Assembly: GCA_031262785.1 (NCBI GenBank)
Contig: JAISHB010000110.1
Span: 1-40,078 of the forward strand
Direction of reading: 5' to 3'
Source: Prevotellaceae bacterium
GTDB lineage: Bacteria > Bacteroidota > Bacteroidia > Bacteroidales > Bacteroidaceae
Length of the DNA stretch: 40,078 nt
Shown one piece after another: positions 25,801 to 34,924 of the stretch. The notes beneath the pieces were generated by a model. It had not been told where the DNA came from. It saw only the letters and a list, made by a program, of their open reading frames with translations, and ran no database searches. Position 1 is the stretch's first letter, and each line of letters begins with the position of its first letter. A program made the translations under genes and the position numbers.

Positions 25801-27628
25801 CGAGCCGATTCGGGTGTGGGAGTTTGCCGACCGCGCCTTCGCCGGGGGTGAGACGCGCTACAACGGCTTGCAGATTGTCAACATCTACAATGAGGTGGCC
25901 AAGGGACATGCCGTGGGCAGCAACGGCTCGAGTATGAAGGTGCCCGCACAACCGGGCGACCAACTCACCGCCACGTTCTACTACGCCGCCTCGTTCAGCA
26001 TCGAAGGAGGGGAGACCATTACGGCCAACACCTCCTCGGGCAGCACTAATCGCACCGAAAGTGTCACCTACACCTACACCGGCACCGAAGCGGGCTTTAT
26101 CAACATCGCCTTTAGCGGCACCACCTACCTCACCCGCCTGGCGCTGAACAAGCCGGTGCCCTATGCGGCCACCATCCGCGTGGGTAAGAACGAGACCTAC
26201 ACCACCATCAACGACGCCCTCGAGGCTATTCGCAGTATGCCGCGTCCGGCCGACGAACGCGTCACGGTGTTGATTGAGCCGGGCAACTACGAGGAGATGC
26301 TCGTCATCGATCGTCCCAATATCACGCTGTCGAATGCCTCGGAAACGCCGAGCATCGCCCTGAAAAACAGCGGCGTGGAGATCGACGCGCAAGCGGTGCG
26401 CATCACCTCCTACTACGGCACCGGCTATAACTACTATAGTCAGGGCACCGACAACAAGTGGCACGCCGATGTGCTGCGGGTCAACAAGGAGAACGGCTCG
26501 CAACCCTACGAAAATGTGTCGGGAACCACCAACGCATCCTACTGGTGCGCCACCGTGGTGATTGCCGCCACCGGTTTCGAGGCCAACTATATCATCTTCG
26601 AGAACTCGTTCAACCAATACATCTCCCAAAAGGAGTCGGAAGATGTGGTGGTGCCGTGGGCCGTGGGTGGAAAAGGGATCCGTCCGACCGATGCGGGCAA
26701 CACCTCGGTGCAAAACCGCTCGTTCGTGGAGCGGGCAGCTGCCATTGCACTGGCGGGCGACAAAGCCATCCTCAATCAATGCCGTGTGGTGGGACGCCAA
26801 GACAGCTTCTTCGGCGCCGAGGGCAACCGTATTGCCATCTATAAGGGGTCGGCCATGGGTAGTACCGACTATATCTTCGGCGGCATGACGGCCGTATTCT
26901 ACCAGACCGAGCTGGCCATGAACACCGACGAAGACAAAAACTCTACGGCCTATATCACCGCCGCCCAGCAACGAAGCAGCCGCGGCTACTTGATGTATGA
27001 ATGTACCGTCACTTCGGCCGTTCCCGGGGTGGAAACCGCTGCTACGATGCGCTCCAAACCGGGCTACTTCGGTAGACCGTGGCAAGCCAACACCGGCGAG
27101 GCGGTCTTCTTCAACACGACCATCGAGACGAGTGACTTCACCGGCTACACCGGCCAGTCGCTCATCCTGCCCGTGGGATGGAACAGCTCCTTGGGCGGAG
27201 AGTCGGCGGCCAGCTACGAGTACGGCACCAAAGAACTCTCGGGTGAGGACAACAGCAACGCCCGCGCCTCGTGGGCAACCCGTCCGGCCACGCCTGTGCT
27301 GAACGACGGCACCGAAATCACCCTGCTCAACTTCACCAAGGGGAGCGACGGATGGGATCCGTTTGCCGCACTCATCGCCAACGACCCCGTCACCGGACTC
27401 TCCACCCCGAGTGCCGGGGAGGCGGCCATCCGCATCAGCGCCTCCCGCGGAGAGGTGCTCGTGGAGGGCATCACTTCACCGGCTCACATTCAGATTTTCG
27501 GCGCGGGCGGCATGCAGGTACGCAGCCTCTACGCCGATGCTACGGCACGCATTGCACTGCCCGGGGGCGTCTGGATTGTGAAGGTGACAACCGCCGAAGG
27601 CACCCGCACGGCCAAGGTGGTGTTATAA
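22853..27628 (+). CDS. Secreted pectate lyase (PL1)-pectin methylesterase (CE8) fusion
   Basis: The product has about 1591 residues. The start is ATG 22853 or 22856 (signal peptide MMNITRRLAMCWAMLVPFLL, cleavage near WGQ); an upstream TTG at 22793 gives no signal peptide. The PL1 beta-helix covers about 30-370, with NVWVDHCTFVDG (about 158), NLDIKGGANYITVSWCKF and the catalytic-type RMPRVRFG (about 234-241). A PEPEPEPEP linker is at about 544-553. Two similar beta-sandwich modules, beginning PQVWDFGAAQ and RVWEFADRAF, flank Ig-like repeats. The CE8 domain (about 1106-1470) has GNYEEM, ERAAAIAL, GRQDSFFG, STDYIFGG and the FGRPW motif. The C-terminal 75 residues resemble a beta-rich sorting-type domain ending GVWIVKVTTAEG. 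It should de-esterify and cleave homogalacturonan. Confidence 0.93.
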   Translation: MMNITRRLAMCWAMLVPFLLWGQDLNRPFGWASCNGGTTGSGILSLSELTDATPNVYRPTTEEAFAEALKAARKNTATTIVIPANTIITFTTGTKVETGAKNISILGEPGARFDSPSGSAGILNVRGTNVVIRNILFTGPGAIDVNGNDPLGIEGGVNVWVDHCTFVDGIDGNLDIKGGANYITVSWCKFSYTEKSKNHTYCNLVGHSDSNGGEDREALKVTFALNWWADKVQERMPRVRFGSVHCVNNLYRSAGNNYCIRAGLEANMYVDQNAFMGVKTPITKNKDADAIFVTMNEADNLYKGCSGTLSADKLSSNSGAKFNPYDAYAYTPVPKEYVEAIVSNSAPVEGYTQTTGAGNTLWSDIHAGDGDDLPEVPEDGGGNGSLTAGNSFFGETAPAEGYFWFTAEQAELIQAMIADGSISGTASHNATKADVDYTDHIGAIVLPKIDGEVPGELIFKLPSCAVFKLYLVRTGSFAGALYRSTDGQTWGEPFFTLSGSKGVKEVDCSTDAASGEAVYIRLTNTSSGGLNLYGADIRLAGKAPEPEPEPEPAALPQVWDFGAAQLNAEQYENLLTAEVINSWYPAETVPGTSGLTFPSSFTAGRLAWTGGSNDRLRTGNEALTRYDNWSNGEYTGRLYINGAAQVARRFTFTLEEDDEVTFHAFSQDGNGVLNFESADGSQHDTQLLSSNSAPLQLTFVAKAAGNFYLYDTVDKPSYARIVRKAATYTTVSGIVSPAEGVTLPAGYGLTLTNAAGKTWTATLEAVSNSYSVKVPAGYDYVLALTNAGGYIISTGDKVTATEGGVTHPIVVSQVALVTISGAITGLNSVWLSELKLHFTPADGTLYQPQPVVDVTAATYSVQLEPNVEYTLTAEGVNDYFIPVNKVTYAQSGTHSLDFQAKPTYPVTLALEGMSEAQQAAAAFTFANLEEGGYAYTFAPGTQVMLRDGVYSIACAGLDEWPVQLALTSNLKVAGAAASKSLSFEPIRVWEFADRAFAGGETRYNGLQIVNIYNEVAKGHAVGSNGSSMKVPAQPGDQLTATFYYAASFSIEGGETITANTSSGSTNRTESVTYTYTGTEAGFINIAFSGTTYLTRLALNKPVPYAATIRVGKNETYTTINDALEAIRSMPRPADERVTVLIEPGNYEEMLVIDRPNITLSNASETPSIALKNSGVEIDAQAVRITSYYGTGYNYYSQGTDNKWHADVLRVNKENGSQPYENVSGTTNASYWCATVVIAATGFEANYIIFENSFNQYISQKESEDVVVPWAVGGKGIRPTDAGNTSVQNRSFVERAAAIALAGDKAILNQCRVVGRQDSFFGAEGNRIAIYKGSAMGSTDYIFGGMTAVFYQTELAMNTDEDKNSTAYITAAQQRSSRGYLMYECTVTSAVPGVETAATMRSKPGYFGRPWQANTGEAVFFNTTIETSDFTGYTGQSLILPVGWNSSLGGESAASYEYGTKELSGEDNSNARASWATRPATPVLNDGTEITLLNFTKGSDGWDPFAALIANDPVTGLSTPSAGEAAIRISASRGEVLVEGITSPAHIQIFGAGGMQVRSLYADATARIALPGGVWIVKVTTAEGTRTAKVVL

Positions 27629-27635
27629 ACAAAAC

Positions 27636-27682
27636 GCTGCCACTACTTGCGGCTTGTCTCTGCAAGTAGTGGCAGCTTATTT
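27636..27682 (+). terminator. Rho-independent terminator after the pectinase fusion
   Basis: GCTGCCACTACTTGC (27636-27650) pairs perfectly over 15 bp with 27662-27676 around an 11-base loop, followed by TTATTTCC. It starts 8 bp after the stop codon. The remaining stretch up to 27900 contains the hydrogenase promoter and no gene. Confidence 0.88.
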
Positions 27683-27841
27683 CCACATCACAACACACAC
27701 TTACTGCTTCTCTTTAATGTTTCTGGCAAAAAAACGCTCCCGTAAGCAAATGGTGCGAAAAACATTGCGGAATACAACGAAAGACACATCTCTTGAATCA
27801 TTCTAAATTAGGTCGTTACGCCTTTGCTTCTGCCCGGTTTC

Positions 27842-27873
27842 TTTTATCGGGAACAAACCTTTACGTACCTTTG
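27842..27873 (+). promoter_or_regulatory. Promoter of the hydrogenase operon
   Basis: The -7 element TACCTTTG (27866-27873) is a perfect TAnnTTTG. TTTT at 27842-27845 is a 3-of-4 match to the -33 box with a 20-base spacer. The predicted leader is about 20 bases before the ATG at 27901. Confidence 0.55.
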
Positions 27874-27900
27874 CCGGAGTTACAACACTCTAATATCATA

Positions 27901-29808
27901 ATGAAAGTAATATCTATTGAAAACCTGAGTACTATCCGTGAAAATGCAAAAAAGGCTCTTCTGCTTCGACTCCAAAGCGACGAAAAGACAACGGCCGAAA
28001 CATGCGGTCTCGCCGTGGGTACTCCGCACCTCCAAATCTTGATCTGTGGCGGCACCGGTTGCAAGGCTTCCGAGAGTCACCTCATTGCCGAACAGCTTCG
28101 TCTGTCGCTCGAGAAACATCACATCACCGACCGTGTAGAGGTCATCACCACCGGATGCTTCGGTTTCTGCGAGAAGGGACCGATTGTGAAAATTATCCCC
28201 GACAACACCTTCTACACGCAGGTAACCCCGGCCGATGCCGACGAAATTGTCAGTGAGCACATCGTGGCCGGCCGCAAATTGGAACGATTGCTCTATCTCG
28301 ACCCCAAGACAGGCCAACATGTGAGCGATTCCAAACACATGGACTTCTACCGCAAACAGTTGCGCATCGCTTTGCGCAATTGCGGACTCATTGACCCCGA
28401 GAACATCGAAGAATACATCGCGCTCGACGGCTACACTGCCCTGGCCGACAGCCTGCTGCACAAGCAGCCCGCCGAGGTGATCGATGTTATCAAACGCTCG
28501 GGACTGCGCGGACGCGGCGGCGGCGGCTTCCCCACCGGACTGAAGTGGGAGCTGGCCGGCAAGAACCAAGCCGATCAGAAATATGTAGTCTGCAACGCCG
28601 ACGAGGGCGATCCGGGCGCCTTTATGGACCGTTCCATCATGGAGGGTGATCCGCACTCCATCATCGAGGCCATGACCCTGTGCGGATTCTCCACCGGCGC
28701 TTCTAAAGGACTGGTCTACATCCGCGCCGAGTATCCGTTGGCCATTCACCGGCTCAAGGTGGCCATCGGTCAAGCCCGCGACTATGGTTTGTTGGGCGAC
28801 GACATCTTTGGCAGTGGTTTCCACTTCGACATTGAGATACGTTACGGCGCCGGCGCCTTCGTATGCGGCGAAGAGACCGCCCTCATCCACTCCATGGAGG
28901 GGAAACGCGGCGAGCCAACGCTGAAACCTCCCTTTCCGGCCGAAGCCGGCTATCTGGGCAAGCCCACCAACGTAAACAACGTGGAGACGTTTGCTAACAT
29001 ACCTGTGATCATGCAGCGCGGTGCCGAGTGGTTTGCCGCCATCGGGACGGCCAAATCCAAAGGCACCAAGGTGTTTGCCCTGGCCGGTAAGATAAATAAT
29101 GTAGGACTCATCGAGGTTCCCATGGGCACCACGCTGCGCGAGGTGATCTACGAAATTGGCGGGGGCATCAAGGGAGGCAAGCGGTTTAAAGCCGTGCAAA
29201 CCGGAGGCCCTTCGGGCGGTTGCCTCACCGAGAAACATTTAGATACGCCCATCGACTTCGACAACCTGCTGGCCGAAGGCTCCATGATGGGGTCGGGCGG
29301 CATGATTGTGATGGACGAAGACGATTGCATGGTTTCGGTGGCGCGCTTCTATCTCGACTTCACCGTGGAAGAGTCATGCGGCAAATGCAACCCCTGCCGC
29401 ATCGGCAACAAACGTTTGCTGGAGCTACTGGATAAAATCACTGCCGGACGCGGCACCGACGACGATCTGGAGGCACTGGCCACACTGGGTAAGGTGATTA
29501 AAGACACCGCTCTGTGCGGACTGGGACAAACCTCGCCCAATCCCGTGCTCTCTACGCTGAACAATTTCCGCGAAGAGTATTACGAACATGTCCACGACAA
29601 ACATTGCCGGGCACATCAGTGCAAGTCGATGCTCTCTTACGTCATCAACCCTGAGTTGTGTATCGGCTGCCGGCTCTGTGCCAAGAATTGTCCGGCCGGT
29701 GCCATAGCGGGTGAACTCAAGCAGGCACATGTCATCGATACCTCGGCTTGCATCAAGTGCGGCGTTTGTGTGGCGCGATGCAAGTTTAACGCCATCAGTG
29801 TGGCCTGA
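27901..29808 (+). CDS. hydB: NAD-linked [FeFe] hydrogenase, NuoF-like diaphorase subunit (HydB/HndC)
   Basis: The product has 635 residues. The ATG at 27901 (MKVISIENLSTIRENAK) is used; an in-frame TTG at 27793 lies upstream of the promoter. The order is: a thioredoxin-like [2Fe-2S] domain (ICGGTGCKASES about 48-59, TTGCFGFCEKGP about 83-94), then a NuoF-like FMN/NADH domain (GLRGRGGGGFPTGLKW about 201-216, CNADEGDPGAFMDR about 231-244), then the SLBB region, a [4Fe-4S] motif ESCGKCNPCRIGN, and two C-terminal ferredoxin-type [4Fe-4S] motifs (CIGCRLCAKNCPAG and CIKCGVCVARCKF). It oxidises or reduces NAD(H) and passes electrons to the hydrogenase subunit. In characterised relatives the complex is electron-bifurcating, also using ferredoxin. 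It is the first gene of a B-A-C operon. Confidence 0.93.
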   Translation: MKVISIENLSTIRENAKKALLLRLQSDEKTTAETCGLAVGTPHLQILICGGTGCKASESHLIAEQLRLSLEKHHITDRVEVITTGCFGFCEKGPIVKIIPDNTFYTQVTPADADEIVSEHIVAGRKLERLLYLDPKTGQHVSDSKHMDFYRKQLRIALRNCGLIDPENIEEYIALDGYTALADSLLHKQPAEVIDVIKRSGLRGRGGGGFPTGLKWELAGKNQADQKYVVCNADEGDPGAFMDRSIMEGDPHSIIEAMTLCGFSTGASKGLVYIRAEYPLAIHRLKVAIGQARDYGLLGDDIFGSGFHFDIEIRYGAGAFVCGEETALIHSMEGKRGEPTLKPPFPAEAGYLGKPTNVNNVETFANIPVIMQRGAEWFAAIGTAKSKGTKVFALAGKINNVGLIEVPMGTTLREVIYEIGGGIKGGKRFKAVQTGGPSGGCLTEKHLDTPIDFDNLLAEGSMMGSGGMIVMDEDDCMVSVARFYLDFTVEESCGKCNPCRIGNKRLLELLDKITAGRGTDDDLEALATLGKVIKDTALCGLGQTSPNPVLSTLNNFREEYYEHVHDKHCRAHQCKSMLSYVINPELCIGCRLCAKNCPAGAIAGELKQAHVIDTSACIKCGVCVARCKFNAISVA

Positions 29809-29841
29809 AGAAAATGAAGAATTAAGAACTAAGAATGAAGC

Positions 29842-31608
29842 ATGGATAGTCAACAGATTACACTCCAGATAGATCATCATTACATCACTGTGCCGCAGGG
29901 AACCACCATCCTCGAGGCTGCACAGAAGATTGGTATTGATATTCCCACGCTGTGCCACATCGATTTGAAAGGCACGTGCGTGAAAAATCGTCCTGCCTCC
30001 TGCCGCGTTTGTGTGGTGGAGGTAGAGGGACGCAAGAACCTGGCTCCGGCCTGTGCCACCCAATGCACCGAGGGGATGAAGGTGCGCACCAGTACCCTGC
30101 GCGTGATGAACTCCCGCAAAGTGTTGGTAGAACTGATTCTTTCCGATCACCCCAACGACTGCCTCACCTGCCCCAAGTGCAACAACTGCGAGCTGCAGAC
30201 GTTGGCACGTCGGGTCAACGTAGACAAGACCCCCTTTAACGAAGGCGAACATGCCCCCCGCAAAAAGGAGGTCTCGCCCTCCATTGTCCGCAGCATGGAC
30301 AAGTGCATCTACTGCCGACGTTGCGAAACCGTCTGCAATGAAGTGCAAACGGTGGGTGCACTGGGCGCCGTATCGCGCGGCTTTCACACCACCATCGCAC
30401 CCGCCTTCGAGAGCCTGCTCACCCAAAGTGAATGCACCTACTGCGGACAGTGCGTGGCTGTATGTCCGGTGGGCGCCCTCACCGAACGCGACTACACCAA
30501 TCGACTCATTAACGACTTGGAAGATCCCGAGAAGGTGGTGATTGTGCAAACTGCTCCCGCCGTACGTGCGGCCTTGGGCGAAGAGTTCGGCTTGCAGCCC
30601 GGCACGCTGGTCACCGGCAAGATGGTGTATGCGTTGCGCGAGTTGGGCTTCGACTATGTATTCGATACCGACTTTGCCGCCGACCTCACCATCATGGAGG
30701 AGGGAGCCGAGATACTCAACCGCCTGAGGCGCTACCTTGACGGTGATAAGTCGGTGAGGTTGCCCATCCTCACCTCTTGCTGTCCGGCGTGGGTCAACTT
30801 CTTCGAACACCACTTCCCCGATATGCTCGACATTCCCTCCACCGCCCGTTCGCCCCAACAGATGTTCGGCAGCATTGCCAAGACCTTTTGGGCCGAGAAG
30901 ATGGGCATTCCGCGCGAAAAGCTGGTGGTGGTTTCCATCATGCCTTGTCTGGCCAAGAAATACGAGTGCTCGCGCGACGAATTTAAGACGGACGGCAATC
31001 CCGACGTAGACTATTCGCTCTCGACCCGTGAGCTGGCACGGCTGATTAAGCGTGCCAACATCGGCTTTACGCTACTCACCGACAAGGAGTTCGACATGCC
31101 GATGGGAGCTTCCACCGGCGCCGGTGTGATCTTCGGGGCTACCGGCGGAGTGATGGAAGCAGCGTTGCGCTCGGTCTATGAAATCTACACCGGAGAGCAG
31201 CTGCGCAACGTCAACTTCGAACAGGTTCGCGGTTTGGCCGGCGTGCGCCGCGCCACCATCGACCTGAACGGCTTCGAACTGAAAGTGGGTATCGCCCACG
31301 GATTGGGCAACGCCCGCCACCTGCTCGAAGACATCCGTGCCGGACGCAACCAATACCATGTCATTGAAATCATGGCTTGCCCGGGCGGTTGTATCGGCGG
31401 CGGCGGTCAGCCGTTGCATCACGGCAACTCCGAGGTGCTCTATGCCCGCGCCAATGCGCTCTATCGCGAAGATACGATGAAACCCAAACGGAAGTCGCAC
31501 GAGAACGCCTACATCCAAAGCCTCTACGCCGACTATCTGGGCCAGCCGCTAAGCGAAACCGCCCATCATCTGCTGCATACGCACTACTTTAACAAATCAA
31601 TAGACTGA
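29842..31608 (+). CDS. hydA: NAD-linked [FeFe] hydrogenase, catalytic subunit (HydA/HndD)
   Basis: The product has 588 residues. An N-terminal [2Fe-2S] domain (Cys38, Cys46, Cys54, Cys57 region) is followed by the His-ligated [4Fe-4S] motif HPNDCLTCPKCNNC (about 103-116) and two [4Fe-4S] motifs, CIYCRRCETVC (about 155-165) and CTYCGQCVAVCP (about 198-209). All three H-cluster signatures are intact: TSCCPAW (311-317), MPCLAKKYE (367-375) and EIMACPGGCIGGGGQP (509-524). GVIFGATGGVMEAALR lies between them. This is the M3-type layout of trimeric group A hydrogenases, which make H2 from NADH and reduced ferredoxin. It is cytoplasmic. Maturation genes (hydE, hydF, hydG) are not in the window. Confidence 0.95.
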   Translation: MDSQQITLQIDHHYITVPQGTTILEAAQKIGIDIPTLCHIDLKGTCVKNRPASCRVCVVEVEGRKNLAPACATQCTEGMKVRTSTLRVMNSRKVLVELILSDHPNDCLTCPKCNNCELQTLARRVNVDKTPFNEGEHAPRKKEVSPSIVRSMDKCIYCRRCETVCNEVQTVGALGAVSRGFHTTIAPAFESLLTQSECTYCGQCVAVCPVGALTERDYTNRLINDLEDPEKVVIVQTAPAVRAALGEEFGLQPGTLVTGKMVYALRELGFDYVFDTDFAADLTIMEEGAEILNRLRRYLDGDKSVRLPILTSCCPAWVNFFEHHFPDMLDIPSTARSPQQMFGSIAKTFWAEKMGIPREKLVVVSIMPCLAKKYECSRDEFKTDGNPDVDYSLSTRELARLIKRANIGFTLLTDKEFDMPMGASTGAGVIFGATGGVMEAALRSVYEIYTGEQLRNVNFEQVRGLAGVRRATIDLNGFELKVGIAHGLGNARHLLEDIRAGRNQYHVIEIMACPGGCIGGGGQPLHHGNSEVLYARANALYREDTMKPKRKSHENAYIQSLYADYLGQPLSETAHHLLHTHYFNKSID

Positions 31609-31615
31609 AGACCCC

Positions 31616-32095
31616 ATGGCAGAAACCATTCAATTAGCTTGCACCGTTGCCCGGCAAGTGCGCGACATCTGCGCACAGCACGGCAACCAACCCGGCGAAC
31701 TCATCAATATATTGCACGAAGCGCAACACCTCCAAGGCTACCTGCCCGAAGAGATGCAGCGCATCATCGCCACGCAGCTGGGCATTCCCGTCTCGCGCGT
31801 CTATGGCGTGGTGACGTTCTACACGTTCTTCACCATGACGCCCAAGGGGAAGCATCCCATCTCGGTGTGCATGGGCACCGCCTGCTACGTGCGCGGTTCG
31901 GAACAACTACTCGACGAGTTTAAACGCGAACTGGGCATCGGCGTGGGACAAACCACGCCAGACGGCAAGTTCTCGCTCGACTCGCTGCGTTGTGTGGGTG
32001 CCTGTGGATTGGCGCCCGTGGTGATGATTGGCCAGAAGGTCTACGGCCGCCTGCAGGCCGTCGACGTCAAGAAGATACTCAAAGAGTTGGACTAA
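31616..32095 (+). CDS. hydC: NAD-linked [FeFe] hydrogenase, NuoE-like subunit (HydC/HndA)
   Basis: The product has 159 residues, the usual size for NuoE-like proteins. An N-terminal helical bundle (ELINILHEAQHLQGYLPEEM, about 28-47) precedes a thioredoxin-like [2Fe-2S] domain with Cys85, Cys90, Cys126 and Cys130 (VCMGTACYVRG and LRCVGACGLAPVV). It relays electrons within the hydrogenase complex next to the NuoF-like subunit. It begins 7 bp after the hydA stop and is the last gene of the operon. Confidence 0.93.
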   Translation: MAETIQLACTVARQVRDICAQHGNQPGELINILHEAQHLQGYLPEEMQRIIATQLGIPVSRVYGVVTFYTFFTMTPKGKHPISVCMGTACYVRGSEQLLDEFKRELGIGVGQTTPDGKFSLDSLRCVGACGLAPVVMIGQKVYGRLQAVDVKKILKELD

Positions 32096-32118
32096 TTGCT
32101 CCGATAGGAAGATACAAG

Positions 32119-32161
32119 AAGAGACCGCCTGATTTGCTCAGACGGCCTCTTTCTTATTTTT
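32119..32161 (+). terminator. Terminator after the hydrogenase operon
   Basis: AAGAGACCGCCTGA (32119-32132) faces TCAGACGGCCTCTT (32138-32151) across a 5-base loop with two internal mismatches, followed by TTCTTATTTTT. It lies between the convergent hydC and frdB genes. Confidence 0.7.
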
Positions 32162-32188
32162 AAGAAGGTAATGAATCTACCAAAATAG

Positions 32189-32944
32189 CTAATCTTTAAA
32201 CTTAGCCACGATAAAGTCGCGGTTCAAACGGGCGATGTTGCTAATCGACACGCTCTTGGGACATTCGGCTTCGCAGGCACGGGTGTTGGTGCAGTTGCCG
32301 AATCCCAGTTCGTCCATCTTGGCAAGCATGGCTTTGGCGCGGCGATGTGCCTCGGGCTTGCCTTGGGGCAACAGGTTGAGCTGACTCACCTTGGCCGACA
32401 CGAAGAGCATGGCCGATCCGTTCTTGCAAGCAGCCACGCAGGCGCCGCATCCGATGCACGAGGCCGCATCCATGGCTTCGTCGGCAATGGGTTTGGGAAT
32501 GAGGATGGCGTTGGCATCTTGCGGCGAACCGGTGCGTACGCTCACGTAGCCGCCGGCCTGCATAATCTTGTCGAAAGCTGCACGGTCTACCATCAGGTCT
32601 TTGATGACGGGGAATCCGGCCGAGCGCCACGGCTCTACCGTGATAACATCACCGTCGTTGAAGCGACGCATGTAGATCTGACAGGTGGTGGCGGCGGTGG
32701 CCGGTCCGTGCGGATGTCCGTTGATGTAGAGCGAGCACATGCCGCAGATACCTTCGCGGCAGTCGTGGTCAAAGACGACGGGCTCTTTGCCCTCGCCGAT
32801 GAGTTGTTCGTTTAAGATATCGAGCATTTCGAGAAACGACGTATCACCCGGAATATCTTTCATAGCGTATGTTTCAAAGGCCCCTTTGGCTTTCGGCCCT
32901 TTCTGACGCCATACCTTGAGCGTGAATGATATATTTTTGTCCAT
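32189..32944 (-). CDS. frdB: Fumarate reductase/succinate dehydrogenase iron-sulfur subunit
   Basis: The product has 251 residues. The N-terminal [2Fe-2S] ferredoxin-like domain shows [16 protein letters not shown] (Cys62, Cys67, Cys70) and Cys88. The C-terminal domain has [14 protein letters not shown] (about 163-175) and [14 protein letters not shown] (about 218-231), which bind the [4Fe-4S] and [3Fe-4S] clusters. It carries electrons between menaquinol at FrdC and the flavin of FrdA, on the cytoplasmic face of the inner membrane. It starts 6 bp after the frdA stop and is the last gene of frdCAB. Confidence 0.94.
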   Translation of the reverse strand: MDKNISFTLKVWRQKGPKAKGAFETYAMKDIPGDTSFLEMLDILNEQLIGEGKEPVVFDHDCREGICGMCSLYINGHPHGPATAATTCQIYMRRFNDGDVITVEPWRSAGFPVIKDLMVDRAAFDKIMQAGGYVSVRTGSPQDANAILIPKPIADEAMDAASCIGCGACVAACKNGSAMLFVSAKVSQLNLLPQGKPEAHRRAKAMLAKMDELGFGNCTNTRACEAECPKSVSISNIARLNRDFIVAKFKD

Positions 32945-32950
32945 TGTCTT

Positions 32951-34897
32951 TTAAGCTTTATAGTTGCGGGTTTGTACCTTGATAGCCTCATACTCGAGCG
33001 GCTCTTTGAGCAGTTCGGGTGCCTTGTTGTCGTCGCCTTGGTAGTTCCAGCAGGCCACGTAGAAGAAATTCTCGTCGTCGCGCTTGGCTTCGCCCTCTTC
33101 GGTCTGATACTCTTCGCGGAAATGTCCGCCGCAGCTTTCGTTGCGGTTGAGGGCATCGTAGGCAATGAGTTCGCCCATGGTGATGAAGTCGTACAGGCGG
33201 ATGGCTTTGTCTAACTCGACGTTCAGTCCCTCTTTATCGCCGGGGATGAAGAGTTCCTTTTCAAACTCGGCGCGAATCTCTTTGAGTTTCTTCAGGCCGG
33301 TTTCCAATCCCTCTTTGGTGCGTCCCATGCCGACGTACTCCCACATGACGTGTCCCAGCTCTTTGTGGATGGAATCGACCGACTTTTTGCCTTGGATGCC
33401 CATCATCCAATCCATCTTCTTCTCCACGGCTTTCTCGGCCTCCACAAACTCGGGCAAGTCGGTCGAGAAGCGGGGCACGGTGATTTGATCGGAGAGGTAG
33501 TTTTGAATAGTATAGGGCAACACGAAGTAGCCGTCGGCCAAACCCTGCATCAGTGCCGATGCACCCAAGCGGTTGGCGCCGTGGTCGGAGAAGTTGCACT
33601 CGCCGATGGCAAACAATCCCTTGATGGAGGTCATCAGTTCGTAGTCTACCCAAATGCCACCCATGGTGTAGTGGATGGCGGGATAGATCATCATCGGGTG
33701 GTCGTAGGGGCTTTCGTCGGTGATCTCCTCATACATGTCGAAGAGATTGCCGTAGCGTTGTGCCACCACCTCTTTGCCGAGGCGGTCGATGGCTTCTGAG
33801 AAGTCGAGGAAAACAGCCAGTCCTGTGTTGTTGACGCCGAAGCCTTTGTCGCAACGTTCCTTGGCGGCACGGCTGGCCACGTCACGCGGCACCAGGTTGC
33901 CGAAGGCGGGATAGCGGCGTTCGAGGTAGTAGTCGCGCTCTTCTTCGGGAATGTCGCGTCCTTTCAGGGTGCCCTCTTGCAGCTTCTTGGCATCTTCCAA
34001 TTTCTTAGGAACCCAGATGCGTCCGTCGTTGCGGAGCGATTCGGACATCAGCGTCAACTTCGATTGCTTGTCGCCGTGTACGGGGATGCAGGTGGGGTGA
34101 ATCTGTACGTAGGCCGGATTGGCAAACCACGCACCTTTGCGGTAGCAGGCCATGGCCGCCGAACAGTTACACGCCATGGCGTTGGTAGAGAGGAAATAGG
34201 TGTTGCCGTAGCCGCCGGTGGCGATGACCACGGCATGTGCGGCGAAACGTTCGAGCTTGCCGGTGACAAGGTTCTTGGCAATGATGCCGCGGGCGCGCCC
34301 GTCAATCATCACCACCTCCTCCATTTCGTAACGGGTGTAGAGCTGGACATTGCCGGCGTTCACCTGACGGCTCAGTGCCGAGTAGGCACCCAGCAACAGT
34401 TGCTGTCCGGTTTGTCCCTTGGCGTAGAAGGTACGCGACACTTGCGCACCGCCGAACGAACGGTTGTCGAGCAGGCCGCCATATTCGCGGGCAAAGGGAA
34501 CACCTTGTGCCACGCACTGGTCAATGATGCTGTTGGATACTTCGGCCAAGCGGTAGACGTTGGCTTCACGGGCGCGGTAGTCGCCTCCCTTGACGGTATC
34601 GTAAAACAGGCGGTAGACCGAGTCGCCGTCGTTCTGATAATTCTTGGCCGCATTGATGCCTCCCTGCGCGGCAATGGAGTGTGCCCGACGCGGAGAGTCC
34701 TGAATGCAGAAGTTAAGTACCTTAAATCCCATTTCGCCCAGCGAGGCGGCAGCCGAAGCGCCGGCCAGTCCGGTTCCCACCACAATCACATCGAGCCGAC
34801 GTTTGTTGGCGGGGTTTACTAATTTCTGATGAGCCTTGTAGTTGGTCCACTTCTCGGCCACCGGTCCTTCCGGTATTTTCGAATCTATTTTAGTCAT
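32951..34897 (-). CDS. frdA: Fumarate reductase/succinate dehydrogenase flavoprotein subunit
   Basis: The product has 648 residues. The FAD-binding dinucleotide fold is [10 protein letters not shown] (41-50), and [14 protein letters not shown] (about 71-84) includes the His expected to hold FAD covalently. The dicarboxylate site includes [10 protein letters not shown] (His267) and the capping-domain signature [30 protein letters not shown] (about 435-455) is the conserved FAD contact. The length and sequence fit the Bacteroidota/epsilonproteobacterial type B enzymes. In Bacteroidales this complex mainly reduces fumarate to succinate as a terminal step of fermentation, although the reverse reaction is possible in principle. 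Confidence 0.95.
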   Translation of the reverse strand: MTKIDSKIPEGPVAEKWTNYKAHQKLVNPANKRRLDVIVVGTGLAGASAAASLGEMGFKVLNFCIQDSPRRAHSIAAQGGINAAKNYQNDGDSVYRLFYDTVKGGDYRAREANVYRLAEVSNSIIDQCVAQGVPFAREYGGLLDNRSFGGAQVSRTFYAKGQTGQQLLLGAYSALSRQVNAGNVQLYTRYEMEEVVMIDGRARGIIAKNLVTGKLERFAAHAVVIATGGYGNTYFLSTNAMACNCSAAMACYRKGAWFANPAYVQIHPTCIPVHGDKQSKLTLMSESLRNDGRIWVPKKLEDAKKLQEGTLKGRDIPEEERDYYLERRYPAFGNLVPRDVASRAAKERCDKGFGVNNTGLAVFLDFSEAIDRLGKEVVAQRYGNLFDMYEEITDESPYDHPMMIYPAIHYTMGGIWVDYELMTSIKGLFAIGECNFSDHGANRLGASALMQGLADGYFVLPYTIQNYLSDQITVPRFSTDLPEFVEAEKAVEKKMDWMMGIQGKKSVDSIHKELGHVMWEYVGMGRTKEGLETGLKKLKEIRAEFEKELFIPGDKEGLNVELDKAIRLYDFITMGELIAYDALNRNESCGGHFREEYQTEEGEAKRDDENFFYVACWNYQGDDNKAPELLKEPLEYEAIKVQTRNYKA

Positions 34898-34924
34898 AAT
34901 ACGAATCTTTTGGTCAGTTACACA

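Noticed and set aside
27400-27628. Firm type IX secretion signal on the pectinase fusion
   Set aside because: The end resembles a sorting-type beta domain, but the match is too loose by eye to claim and no secretion-system gene is in the window.
27793-27900. N-terminal extension of HydB from the TTG at 27793
   Set aside because: It would place translation start upstream of the perfect -7 box at 27866-27873 and adds 36 residues without similarity to the family.
29425-30858. Long minus-strand frames opposite the hydrogenase genes (also 27880-29238)
   Set aside because: They are antisense to motif-complete hydB and hydA and have no recognisable product.
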